DNA of 64,000 nt, from NCBI GenBank assembly GCA_963070105.1, contig OY718808.1:2840238-2904237 (forward strand), read 5' to 3'. Under the pieces are notes generated by a model, which searched no databases, had not been told where the DNA came from, and saw only the letters and a program-made list of their open reading frames with translations. The stretch's first letter is position 1; every line of letters starts with the position of its first letter. The position numbers and the translations under genes are program-made. The DNA comes from Litomosoides sigmodontis (Eukaryota; Nematoda; Chromadorea; Rhabditida; Onchocercidae). Below, one piece after another: positions 31,879 through 44,446 of the stretch.

Positions 31879-33645
31879 CATTATTAATAATTATTAATTA
31901 CTATCATCATCATCTTCATATCATTATTATAATTGTCATGATTATTACTCTTGTTGTAATTGTTATCATTCTTCGTCATTTTCATTACTATTCATTATAA
32001 TATTACTATTTTTATTACTATCATATTTATTACAATATTAGTATTACATTAAAACGATACGTTTTTTTTTTAGTCAATGCTATCAACGTCCTATGCTATT
32101 CAATTAGTAAGCACTGAATTTATAAATTTAATACTAATGAATATTAGCTTGCACAACCGATCATTAATTGTATTTTCAAGCAGTACATCCTTGATTAGTG
32201 TGTATTGTGAAAGTTGATATCCTATCTAGCCAACTAGCAGTCACTTATATCAGTGCTGACAAATCTATTAGGTAACTGTGACAGAACTTCAAGACTAAGC
32301 AAATTATTTTAAATGCTGTTAGCGTTTGTTATCAGTGGTTGCAGGTGAATTATTTAAGTTTTTTTTTTTTTAATTTTAACATTTTCTATAGCAAACGTTT
32401 GAACCATTGCCATTATTTACTCTCGTTGACCCAAACAGTCATAAACAATTTTTAAATCTTTAGAAATTTCATAATATTTATTAATCACCTACATTACTCG
32501 CTCTTGCTTCTTCTCTTTGAATTTCCTCATTTTCAGTTAATTTTTTTTTTTAAAATTTTTTCGCTCTACAGCAATGAATGAGATTTCTCATAGCTAAATA
32601 AAATCTCCGACTAGCACTGATTGTTCTGGTTGATATGATAATCAATAAATCATTCATTTATCAAACATCTCTTCGCAAACTGTTATGATCATAACAGAGA
32701 AAAAAGAATGATAAAAGAGGAAACGATAGATGAGAAATGCCACATCAGTAGGAGATGGAATAAAATTTTAATGCATGCAGGGATCAGTTACAAACTTTGT
32801 CTTTCAATATTGCTCACTTCTTTTCGCCACTCTTTCTTTCCTTCCTTCTTTTTTCTTTAAAAGAGAAAGAAGGGGGGGCAGAGAGAGAGAGAGAGAGAGA
32901 GGGAGAGGAAAAGAAATTGCTATATACAATTCCTTTTTTTTTTACAATCACAAAAAAATCTTCTTGCTTTTTCTTGAAAAATTTCGTTTATTTGGTCGAA
33001 CTCATGTACTGTTTTGTGTCGTTTTTTTTTTCGTTTTCATTTTAATTTGAAAAAAAAGTGAATCAATAATTACTTTTCACATATTTTATTGATAATTGAA
33101 TTTTATATGAAATAATGCAACAAGCTAATTGGGTAATTAAAATTATCAATCGGTAATGACAAATAAAGTTTTTTCATTCGCATAATAATTAATGCTCAAG
33201 TGTAAAAGGAAAAGAAGAAGACGAAAATTTTCCACTAATAGCACTTTGATCGTTTATTGGTCACTATGATCACTTCAATCAATAATCAGTTAATTACTTC
33301 AATCAACAAATTTTTTAATACACCAAATAAATAATTAATTTAACCGATAAATTTTCACATTTCGTGCTTTTGCTAGGCGTAGAAAAGAAAAAAACGAAAC
33401 TATTGAAGAAAGTGTTAGATTTCCAGCACCTTTTGCAATTTTTTTTTTTGCATAAAATATATTTTTCATTTAATTAGAATACTTTCTTTTCAATTTCTCA
33501 AATTACACCATAAATTTGCTATTCGTAACTAAATTCTTTTAAAATTGCAACTAATTGTGCCTTCGTCAACAATGTCGTTGTCGTTGTGTGGTAGAAGTTA
33601 TGGTAGTGAAAAATGAATTGCAAATGTGACGATGTTGTGGATGAA

Positions 33646-33713
33646 GGGGACAGGGAGAGGTGGAGGGAGTGGAAGAGGGGAAAGAGGAGAGGGAGAGTTG
33701 AAAGAGGGAGAAA
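33646..33713. repeat. Purine tract with G runs
   Basis: Almost pure G/A on the + strand over about 68 bases, with several runs of three to four G. It could form triplex or quadruplex structures. Confidence 0.7.
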
Positions 33714-34189
33714 AGCTCAGTGAGTATAATAATGTCAATGAAATTTCCTCCTCCTTATCACATCACATTTCCGTTCAACTTATAACTCAATGTATGGGAT
33801 GATTTTCGTTTTCCTTCTTCTTCGTTTTCCTCTTCCTTTTGTCTTTTTTTTTTTTTTTTGTTTCGCTTCATTTCTTTCATTTGAGTTTTTATTTCATTGC
33901 AGGAAATTAATTTCATTGCAGCAAAAGAGAGAAACCATGTCTGTTCATTGTATGAGCAGCAAACACTGGGCTGGGCTATCAGTAAATCAAAAGTTTTCCG
34001 CTTTTGCTTCTGTTTTTGTTGTGGAATGCTTGAAAAAGTATTTTGAAAATATTAAAAGCAATTTTTTTCAAGAATTTTTGGTGTGAAAAATTAATAGTTG
34101 AAATTGCATTGGATATTTGAGCAAAAAAAAGAAAAAAAAGGAATTTGTTTACAAGAAATATGACATTTTTAATTTAAAAATTTGACGTG

Positions 34190-34310
<121 letters not shown>

Positions 34311-35430
34311 ACATACATATGGGACAAAAAAAAATTGCTTTTATAAAAAAAGTATGACATTATCTTTTGCAGTACTACGAAATAAATGAAATAATTTTGT
34401 GAAGAATAATATTTAATTAATGTTTTAACGTTCAAAGTTAATTTTACTTAATGCGAAATTATTGCTCAAATTCTTTCATTTATATAACCAGTAGTTTAGT
34501 TTAGTTTTAATATGAGCGGTAATTTTAACATTTGAAATTTTTTTAAATATTAAATATGAAAAAGTTGAAAAATGACGGATTAATATGTATCGTCCAGAAG
34601 GGTGATTCATACAAAAAAAAATTGAAAAAAACGATGTACGACTTGTAATGCAGCTAATTTCTGCAACATTTGTGTCAACTTATAAATATTTCATAACTCT
34701 ATGAGAAGAAAAAATTTCGAAAATTTGCATTTGCTATATCGCATGGCATTTGAAACGTGCAAAGTTTCAATCCCTCTTTGCCATATCATGTGGCATTTGA
34801 GATATGCAAAATTTTGCTATTAAAAAAAATATCCTAACATTGCAGCAGGTGATGTGAAAATATTGCACGGATACAATTCATAACGGATACAATTTGTTCG
34901 TTTAGAAATTTTTAAAAATTTTAATTATTTGTACATTTTAATGTATTTTTTTTGCATAGATAAAATTTTCTTTTCCATTACAAAGATCTCTTTCAACTGC
35001 AGGCATTTATTTCTTTTTGTTTTTTTTTCTTGTTCAAAAACTTTCCTCGCTATTACATCGGCATACTTTTAGCTTTTATTGTTCAGATTGTTGAAAATAT
35101 ATGAAATTGATGATTAATTTTGGTGTCACGAAATTTTTGCTATTAATTCTGCTAGCGCTACAGTGAAAAAATTTGGTTGAAAAATAATTTTTTTTTTTCG
35201 CTGGAATTTTTTTACATTTCTTTTGCTAGACGAGAATTTCAAGCGTAAATTGAGTGAACGTTTGTTAGGATGAATTTCAACTGACAATGCGCAGCTGATG
35301 ATGATACGTATGCAAATCAAATCGAAGTAGGAGAAAAAAATTTGCAATTAATTAAAAAATTACAGTTAAGTATTGACATTAAGTGAAAAAAAGAACTGAC
35401 AATAACGCCAGCAATAACGGTAGCAATAAT

Positions 35431-35446
35431 AACAACAACAACAACA

Positions 35447-35490
<44 letters not shown>

Positions 35491-35491
35491 G
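35431..35491. repeat. (CAA)n array
   Basis: CAA trinucleotide repeat of about 20 units with one A insertion, decaying into CAA/TAA triplets to about 35550. Confidence 0.9.
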
Positions 35492-35592
35492 CAACGATAA
35501 CAATAACAATAACAACAACAGTGAATTGCAACAACAATAACAACAAATAGAACATCAGTAACAACAGGAATGATTTATATGGTAGGAGGAGC

Positions 35593-35622
35593 GGGGGGGG
35601 GGAGGGGGTGAGGGGAGGGGGG
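35593..35622 (+). repeat. G-run cluster with G-quadruplex potential
   Basis: Four G runs (10, 5, 4 and 6 bases) separated by loops of 1, 3 and 1 bases: a textbook G-quadruplex motif in otherwise AT-rich DNA, about 100 bases downstream of the CAA array. Function is not known. Confidence 0.85.
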
Positions 35623-35861
35623 AATGGATGATGAGCTATGTTGCTTGACCCGCAATAATATATTGGGTACATATCGCATGTGTGGTTCGATCATTGTTAT
35701 CACTTAAGCAAATCTCTCCTAGTCACTTTCAAATCTTCATTATCTAAGGTTTTTTATCTTTAAAAAAAAAAATTTTTTTTTGTTTTTGTTAAGTTTTTAT
35801 TTTATGTTTCATCCTTCCTTCATTCTTTTCCTTTCGTTTTTTTTTTCGAAATTTGAAAGAT

Positions 35862-35951
35862 TTGTGTGTGTTTGTGCGTGTGCGTGTGCGTGCGCGTGTG
35901 TGTGTGTGCGTGTGTGTTTGTGCGTGTGTGTGTGTGCGTGTGTGTGTGTTT
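35862..35951. repeat. (TG)n/(CG)n alternating tract
   Basis: About 90 bases of alternating purine-pyrimidine sequence rich in TGCG and CGTGCGCG blocks, a composition that favours Z-DNA. Confidence 0.85.
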
Positions 35952-37976
35952 TCATGTTTTTTATTTTTTTTTTATTTTTTTGGTAGATGAATTTGCTAAA
36001 AAAATTTTTAACTGAATTATTAAATTAAGTAAAATTTGCATGTTATTATTTCAATATTGATTGCAATATTATTGGCTTAATTCACCACAATTACACATCG
36101 AATTTCCTTTCTTTTTTTATTGCGAAAGAAAAATGAGCAAATCAAACTAATTTCTTCTTATTAAATTAAATTTCAATTTAATTAATTTCTTCCCATAAAT
36201 AAATTTCCTTCTATTAAATTCGTTTTCTCTTTGTTTTGCACAAAATTTACGTCCGTGTTTTTTTTTGATTATTTTTTGTTTTTGTTCCTTCTCATTCGTT
36301 TTATTTCAATCAAATTGAATGATTTTTAGATTTACATCGTAATCAATCATTGCTTGCACTATACTTAGTCCTTGAATTACTAGGATTAATTTTTGCATTT
36401 TATTTCCACTTGCATTTTAACATTTATTAATTATTGTCAATTTAAGTTGATATAGATGTGATATCTATATCTGTGCGTATGTGACATAGTTTAAAATTCA
36501 TAGGAACAGGAAGTTAGCTCTAAATTTCAGTATTATTTAACAAATCGTTTTATTTCGTCTGATCTTATCTCTTCCTCGATAGAAGGAAGTAATATGCGAT
36601 CCGCATAAGTTATTTAATAATATTGCTATTTCATTTACTTTCTTTTTTTTGATGAAATTTACTTGGTTATTAATTACTTATTCTAGAAAATGATAGTGTG
36701 AAAATATTTGCAGGTAGTTAAAAGAGTGGAAAATTTGCATAAGCGGTGGAAGAATATATCTGATATTGCAATCAAAATTTATAACTATTGCAGCAGTAGC
36801 ATGCATATTGGTTAGTATTAATAAATTTTTTTAAAATTTCATCATTATTTCAAAATTACATTAATATTAATATGAATGAATGGTGTTGAAACACTTAATA
36901 TTCACATTAATATGAATGAAAATGAGTTACTTAATACTAGATATGGATGAATACATTTTCTATTTTAAGACTTTAAATTACTCCACTCTATATTATATTA
37001 AAACATACAGTTAATCAAATGAATTATCTATCATCTCTGTTATTCACTATATTTATTATAATTAAGAAAAATTAAATCTGTTTGATTATCCGCTTTATTG
37101 TAGTTGTTGTTGGCGATGGTGATGGTAGTGTAGCAGTGAATTTTAAAATTGTTTTATTCGTAGTGATGTAAAAAAAAAAAATTAAATAAGACAGTTCAAA
37201 TGATGATAAATAAGACAGTTCAAATGATTCTTTCATGAAAACCATGCGGTACAATTTCGCATTATTCACTCTTCTAAAACGACGTCGTCTTTTTCCATTA
37301 AACTGATTTGAGGATAACACTTTCGGCAATCTTCACTGACCTATCTCTCTCTCTCTCTCTCTATGATTCTCTCTGTCATTATCAATAGCACTTATTTCAA
37401 TTCCTCCTCTTTTTTTCCCCTTCCTCTCAAGAAATTTTAGTAATGAAAATTAAAAAAAAAAATTAACAGATTTCATTCGAATTAAACGATAAAAATGACA
37501 TGTGCAATAATTTCATTTAATATAATATTATTTAAAAAATTGAATAAAATTAATTGGTAATTTTATGATCTGTTGAATGTCAAGTTAAAATTGTTATTTA
37601 GCAGGAAGTAATGGAAAAGAACAGATTTATTTTCTCTTTAAGCTACACGCTTTTGCGTCTTAAAGATTCTCTTTGTTACGCTTTGCAACTGAGGAATTGA
37701 AAATAAAAAAAAATTGATTAAATTTTCTTCTCGCTCTCTTTGTTTATGAAATGTTATCTATAATTAGCTTCCTTTCTAATTCGACAATTGAAATCTAAAT
37801 TCAAATTGAATTTTTTTCCAACAATTTGGTTTGGCATTGTTATTTTTTATATTAATCGTTTTAGGAATGCACTGACGTTGAAATTTAAAAATGTTTGCTT
37901 TTAACTCAACTTCTTTTTCGCACTTATATTTTATATGAAAACATCTTCCACTTAAATTCTTGAAATGATTTAAATA

Positions 37977-40900
37977 TTGAAATTTTTCGAAACACCACTT
38001 AACGGTGATGCAAGTGTGCTGTCGGAAAATGCGGCAGCGCAAGCAATCAGGAAAAGCTACGTTCACGGCGTGTCAACAGTTCCTCTTCTATTCGATACAA
38101 TTGGTGATCGTCTTCGATTAGCCGTTGATCAGGTCGCTTTCATCATTTTCGGCTTAATTTCATTTAACTGTAAAAAGAAATTTAATTGAAATTTCTCCTT
38201 TATTAATCAAATAATTGCAATTTGCTACTCACTAATTGAACACCTCAGGTTCCGGATCGAGAATTTGTCATTTTCAAACGTGATGGTATACGTAAAACCT
38301 ATCAACAACTGCTTCATGATGTATGCATTCTTCATTTGCTTTCTTTTTCCAAATTGCTAAAGAAAGTATGCATATTTTCGAAAAAATTTTAAATAACATT
38401 AAAATAGTATTACAATTGCAAGCATTAAATAAATTCAGTTATAAACACTTTCAATTTGAAATTAATTTTAAACTAATTTGCACCAAATATAGTCTGAGAA
38501 ACTGGCCATTGGTTTATTGCATTTGGGTTTGAATCGTGGCGATCGTGTGGGCATTTGGGGTCCAAATTTGTACGAATGGATCGTTTGTCAGTTTGCAACC
38601 GCGCTTGCTGGCATGATTTTGGCAAGTTTTTTTTTTTCGTAAATTTCAAGTGTGAATGATAAATTTGACAATAATCCATGCGAAATTAAACTAATCAAAT
38701 ATCATTGAGCGAAAAGAGGTATAGCTAAATTTTGCAAGTGCAATAATTATTAACAAATGTAGTATTTGTTGTTAATTAAAATTTTTCCTTGACAATTTTA
38801 GGTGAATATAAATCCATCATATCAGTCGGAAGAGCTAAAATTTGCCCTTGGTAAAGTGGGCATTAAGGCATTGGTCTCACCGGCAAGTTTTAAAAAATCA
38901 AACTACTACATGTCAATGGTTGATATCATTCCGGATATTGCTGTTAAGCCGGAAGGAAAAGGTGATATAAGTGCGGATTATTTTCCTGTTTTGCGTCATT
39001 TCATCATCATCGATCAATATGATGGTGATAAATCATACAGGTAAAAGTAATCATTAAATCGGGCACGTTTGATTTAACTAAAGCATCAATGATCATCAGA
39101 CGTAAAATAAAATAAGTTGTAGATCGAATTTTAACATCCGCATTTTTTTTTTTTGTTCTTTGTGACGTGCATGAATTTTTTGATCTTTGTGACGTGATAA
39201 ATCGAAACAATTGAGAATTATTATCACTTACAGAGGAGCTTGGAAATATTCAGATGTGATAAAAATGGGCACTGAGGCAGATCGATTAAAGTTAGCTGAT
39301 ATTGAGCGACAGATACGACCGGATGATCCGGTGAACATACAGTATACCAGTGTAGGTATTTCATTACCGTTTCACAGGCATACTTATGGTACTCTAATAT
39401 TTTGCCATTTCAAACGCCTACATATGACCTTTTGAGTAACAAAAATATAAGAGACTAATTGTAAGCTTAGATTGGACACTATTGCACTGCGTATGAGATA
39501 CTGCTGCTTACTTTAGCAAAATCAATAATTTATAGTAAAATTTAAAAAGACGAAAAACGAAACTGACATGTTCACTGGTAGGAAATTTGCTGATTTTGAT
39601 AGACAGCAAGTATTTTTGTTTGGTACAATTAGAAAAACAAAAATAAAAGAGTCTAAAGTGTAAACGCAAAGAAAAAAGTAAGCATTTAAAATTTGAAAAG
39701 GTTAAAAATATGAATGTTAAATATATCTTATAGAATAGTTGAGGAAAAACAAAATATTCTAAATAGCAGAATTTTTTTACGACGAAACAAGCATAAGATC
39801 ACTCCTAACTTTGATTTTAATTTATTTCTCATTGAACTTACACAAAATGATAGTGACTGTAATTATGTTTGTAATTTAATTTCACCAATCCAGTGCATTT
39901 CAATTATTCTAATTTCCTGCCAAGTGTTTAAGTAGCTGCTTCTTCTCTCAACAGTTTTAATTTTGAAAGGTGCCTTCAAAAAAAAAAACAAGGGAATAAT
40001 TCGTGATGTTAAAAATAATAGTTAATCGATGGATGATCTGCTCTCTAGTTATATAAAAATAGAAAAAAAAACGAAACAATTTTGAATATGATTTACACCA
40101 AAAATGGCAATTGGTCAATAATGTTTATTTCAAATTAATACACATATACCTTAAAATAAATGTTGAAATTTTTAATAATTACTTTAACCTTCGCCGCTTG
40201 CTAGCTATAAAATTCCATGTATATGTGTACACATTCATTGCATTATTTCATGCTTGTAGATTTTTTTTTTAAAGAAAAATTTGAAAAAATAAATAAATTA
40301 GAGGAAAGAAGGAAAGTTATCGAGTGAAAGGTAAACATTACATTAATTGGATGGAAACTGATGATACAAATACTTAGTACTGGAAGATTATGCTAATTAC
40401 TTAATTGTAATTTACTTTATCATTAGTAATAAGTTAATACTGGTTCACTTAAATTTCAGGGTACCACCGGTCAACCAAAAGGAGCCACGTTAACTCATCA
40501 TAATGTTGTCAATAATGCGTATTTTGTTGGACATCGTGCTGGTTACAACGAAAAGGTATGGACGGTACCCCTATAGCTTTATTTTTTTTTATTCCTAAAA
40601 AATCAAGCTTAGCTAACATTACTACTACTATTACTACTCTGATGAAATATAGTAATTATTAATTTTTTTTTCAAAATATCACATGTGCTAATTTCATCTT
40701 TCCTTTTTAAATCAAATTTTTTAAATTTGAAAAAAAACGAAATGATTATTTGTAGCGCACAATAATTTGCATTCCAAATCCGCTCTATCATTGCTTCGGA
40801 TGTGTTATGGGCAGTTTGAGCGCATGTGTCCATTTGCAAACTTGCGTATTTCCAGCGCCATCATTTGATGCTCTAGCAGCTCTTCAAGCAATACATGAAG

Positions 40901-43900
40901 AAAGGTTAATTTAAAACTATTTTTGAACTAGAAAAAGACAATAACCAGCAATAAGAATTTACATAATGGAATTAATTTTACAAATTTTGAATTTTTGTTT
41001 TCTTGCAAAAATTGATGATACACTTTTAATTAGATTTTCCACTTTTGTCTTTCTCTCATACAGAAATAAATAGTTTCAAATATTTCACCATTTGTTATCA
41101 TTTTTTGATTTTTAAACATACACTTCCTCGAAACTTGTACGCCTACTGCTCATTTATTTTTAGCAAAAAAGAAAAAAAAAGTAATTAATTGCTTACTGTA
41201 TCGGAGTGATTTTTTTTTTTGAAAAAAAAAGAGCAAAGAATCGATAAGTTTTTTCTTGCAACTTTTTTTTTTTTTCATAAATATTTGATTGAAGATGTAC
41301 AGCAGTTTATGGTACTCCAACAATGTACATTGATATGCTAAATCATCCACAATACAAGCAGTTCGATTGCACATCGATAACATCGGGTAAAAAACGAAAC
41401 AAAAAGAAAAAAAAAACAATTATTGGATAGAATTGACAAACGACGAAATTTCCTAAATTTTTCATTTTCTTTTATTGAAAAAATTTTACGATAAGAGAGA
41501 AAGATATGAAATTTGTTCATGCAATATATTAAATTTTACAACAAATGTTTTCTCAATGTATATTCATTAACAATTAATAACTTATGTAACATTCCTCTCT
41601 CACTGCATTTAAGAAGAAAACGGAAAACAAAAAGAGCTTTGTGACATCTTCAGGTTTTGTAGCCGGAGCACCCTGCCCGATAGCTCTGTGTGAAAAACTT
41701 GTAAAGGAATTGGGTATGCGTGATTTACAGGTATCGTATGATTGAATAAACATCCTTCAATCTTTTGATAACATTTTTGACTAATAATTTTAAAAAAAAA
41801 AAAAGCGCTTCTTTTTTTTCCCAATAATTTCTTCATTTTAAGAATGTTGCAAAATTATTATTTTTTCTTCATTTTTTTTTTGGTGTAATTTCTCGAAAGA
41901 AATTGCATCTGCTAAAGCAAGAAGTACAGAAAAACTACACTTTCTTTTCTATCAAAGTGTTCGAAATTTGAATTATTGAAGTGAACTAGTAGCTTAAAGT
42001 AGTTAAAATTTATCAATTTGAGTGTAAAGTTTTGTTTAAACGAGGAAGAAAAAAAAATGATATTTAGGTATGTTATGGTACCACTGAAACGAGTCCAGTC
42101 TCATTCATGTCACTTCGAGAGGAGCAACCGGAAGAACGTGTGAAATCTGTTGGCTACATAATGGATCATCTTGAGGTACTGCTAGTAATTAATTGTTCGT
42201 CCAACGAACACTTAAGTTTAATAAAAATGAAAAAAAAAATTTATTTTTTATCGATATATTTGCTATAATGATACATTTTCATCACATATTTCATATCATA
42301 ATAAAATTATGCTTAATACGTGTATTTTAGTCTGCTGTAGTAAACAATGAAGGAATAATTCTACCACGTGGTGAACGTGGTGAGGTACTCGTACGTGGTT
42401 ACTCCGTGATGAAATATTACTGGGATAGTGAATCACAAACTAACGAAGAAATTACCGATGATAGATGGTATCATACTGGGTGTGTGACAAATTTCTCTCC
42501 CTTCCTTCTTCTCTCTCTTTTTCTCTTTCCCTCCTCAACCATAAATAACATTTTAGCATTTAGCAAATTTCATTTTCAGTGATATTGGCGTCATTCACGA
42601 AAATGGCTCGTTGAGCATTGTTGGCAGAAAGAAGGATATGATTGTACGTGGTGGTGAGAATATTTATCCGTTGGAAATCGAACAATACCTCTTTCGACAT
42701 CCAAAAATTGAAGATGTTCAGGTTGTTGTTGCGATGGTTTAATAATTTTACTGACTAAATTTTGGTAAATTGAGAATTTCAATTTATTCATTACGTATGA
42801 CAAATTCTAATCTCCCTCGTCATCAAAATTCCTTGTCAATCGGAATGTGAATCTGATTATATACATATATATATAAATCTGCAAAAAAAAAAACCAGAAA
42901 TTGAATATGTATATTGAATATATGTAAAATCCGAAACTGAATATACCATATGTATAGCAAATCCTAATCGGAATTGTTTATAAATCTGAATTCATTTTCA
43001 ACATAGAGCAGCAACAAGTGCAAGATTTCAATAAAATTTGTAATTTGAAAAATGATTGATTGATGGTAATATTCATTCGTATAACGGATGATACTGACAA
43101 TGAAATAGTCGTTTTGTTTCCAGGTAGTTGGCGTACCGGACGAACGATACGGTGAAGTGGTATGTGCATGGATACGATTGCATGATTCCGCAAGTGATAT
43201 TACGGAGGAGGATATTCGAAATTTCTGCAAAGGACGAGTGAGAAGAATTACACGTTGATTTTGAAGAAATTTTTTCAAAATTCGAATTTATCAGAAAAAT
43301 ACTTGATTTAAAAGGACGAGGAAAACAATTATTGCTTGAACTTGTCAAATTAATTCATTTCATTTATTTTCTTCAAAAATTTCAGATTGCACACTTCAAA
43401 ATTCCACGATACATTTTGTTTAAAAAAGAAAACGAATTTCCGTTAACAGTAACGGGTAAAGTGAAGAAATACGAGATCAGAGAGTTGTCAAAAATTGAGC
43501 TTGGCTTAGAGCAAGTTTGTTCCTTTCTGTTTTATATTTTTCATTACAAGATTGACATGAAATTCATCCTGAAAAGTTAGCACAAAATTTATCCTGAAAA
43601 ACCTTGCATTAAATTATTTTGTTTCTTTTTGGTGCAATAATCTATTTCACTTTCTTTCAAATTACTAAAATTGTTGCAAAAAGTGTTAACTTCATTCCCT
43701 CATACACTTTTCACGTACGTACGACCATTTTGCGAAATAATGCAGAATTCCAATTAGCTACTTAATTAACAACACGTAAAATGTGTTTACATTTGGTAAA
43801 GTAATGTTGAGAGTGAGTGCTTCAGTGCGTGCCTGTTATTAAATTAACAATTCATGAAGGGCTTACCTTCCTGTTGTTTTTTTTTTTCTTTTATTTTTAG

Positions 43901-44133
43901 ATTTGCGCTTCGTAAATGTTAGTTGGAATTTTTTCCTTTTTTTTGTCATCTCAAATCTTTTTGTGTGTGTTTTTTTTGAAATTGAAGTTGGTTTTCGTTT
44001 CTTTCTTGAATTTCCAATACTAATTTTTCCTTCTTCTTTTTTTTTACAGATCAAACAACGTGTTGATCATTTCAATGGTGAATGGATTTTCAAAGTACAA
44101 GCAGAGAAACATACTGCAAAGCCAAGGAGTTGA
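37977..44133 (+). CDS. ACSF2-like medium-chain acyl-CoA synthetase (5' end unresolved)
   Basis: ATP-dependent ligase joining fatty acids to CoA through an acyl-AMP; ACSF2 relatives are mitochondrial. Exons: (37977)-38132, 38249-38320, 38493-38621, 38802-39040, 39234-39351, 40460-40555, 40756-40904, 41295-41386, 41654-41730, 42068-42175, 42331-42479, 42580-42721, 43124-43237, 43386-43514 and 44050-44133, all in phase. Motifs seen: P-loop [16 protein letters not shown] across exons 5/6, YGTPTM, the adenylation motif [33 protein letters not shown] and the C-terminal catalytic Lys in [14 protein letters not shown]. At least 617 residues, close to the usual length. No ATG lies in the first exon; the real acceptor may be at 38014, with a targeting-peptide exon upstream. 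Intron 3 uses a GC donor (38622). Intron 5 is about 1.1 kb. The last exon (IKQRVDHF...) is less certain; reading through would give an alternative end near 43577. Confidence 0.93.
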
Positions 44134-44203
44134 AAAAATTATTGCTTGCAATAAGAGAAACCATTTGCTATACTAATTTACATGCATCAGTAAAACTGTT
44201 AAC

Positions 44204-44236
44204 TGTAGTGGTAGTGGTAGTAGTAATAGTGGTGGC

Positions 44237-44268
<32 letters not shown>

Positions 44269-44270
44269 TA
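44204..44270. repeat. (GTA)n/(GTG)n array in the synthetase 3' region
   Basis: GTA/GTG trinucleotide repeat starting about 70 bases after the synthetase stop codon, so probably within its 3' untranslated region. Confidence 0.85.
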
Positions 44271-44440
44271 GTATTTCTACTTATTGTTCAGTTTTATTTT
44301 CCATGAAAAAAAAATAGCCTACAGAAAATGACTAAATAGATATGTGTATTAGAGCTTCTCATTCATTTATAACAATTACATTTTTTTTTTAAAAAAAAAG
44401 CAATAATAGTGTGTGAAATATTGAAATTTTAACTCAAAAA

Positions 44441-44446
44441 AATAAA
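44441..44446 (+). terminator. Possible poly(A) signal of the synthetase gene
   Basis: AATAAA about 310 bases after the stop codon, the first canonical hexamer in this sense that I noticed downstream of the last exon. Unproven. Confidence 0.35.

Noticed and set aside
42964..43348. Three - strand frames of 71-104 codons
   Set aside because: Antisense of the synthetase exon 43124-43237 and its introns.
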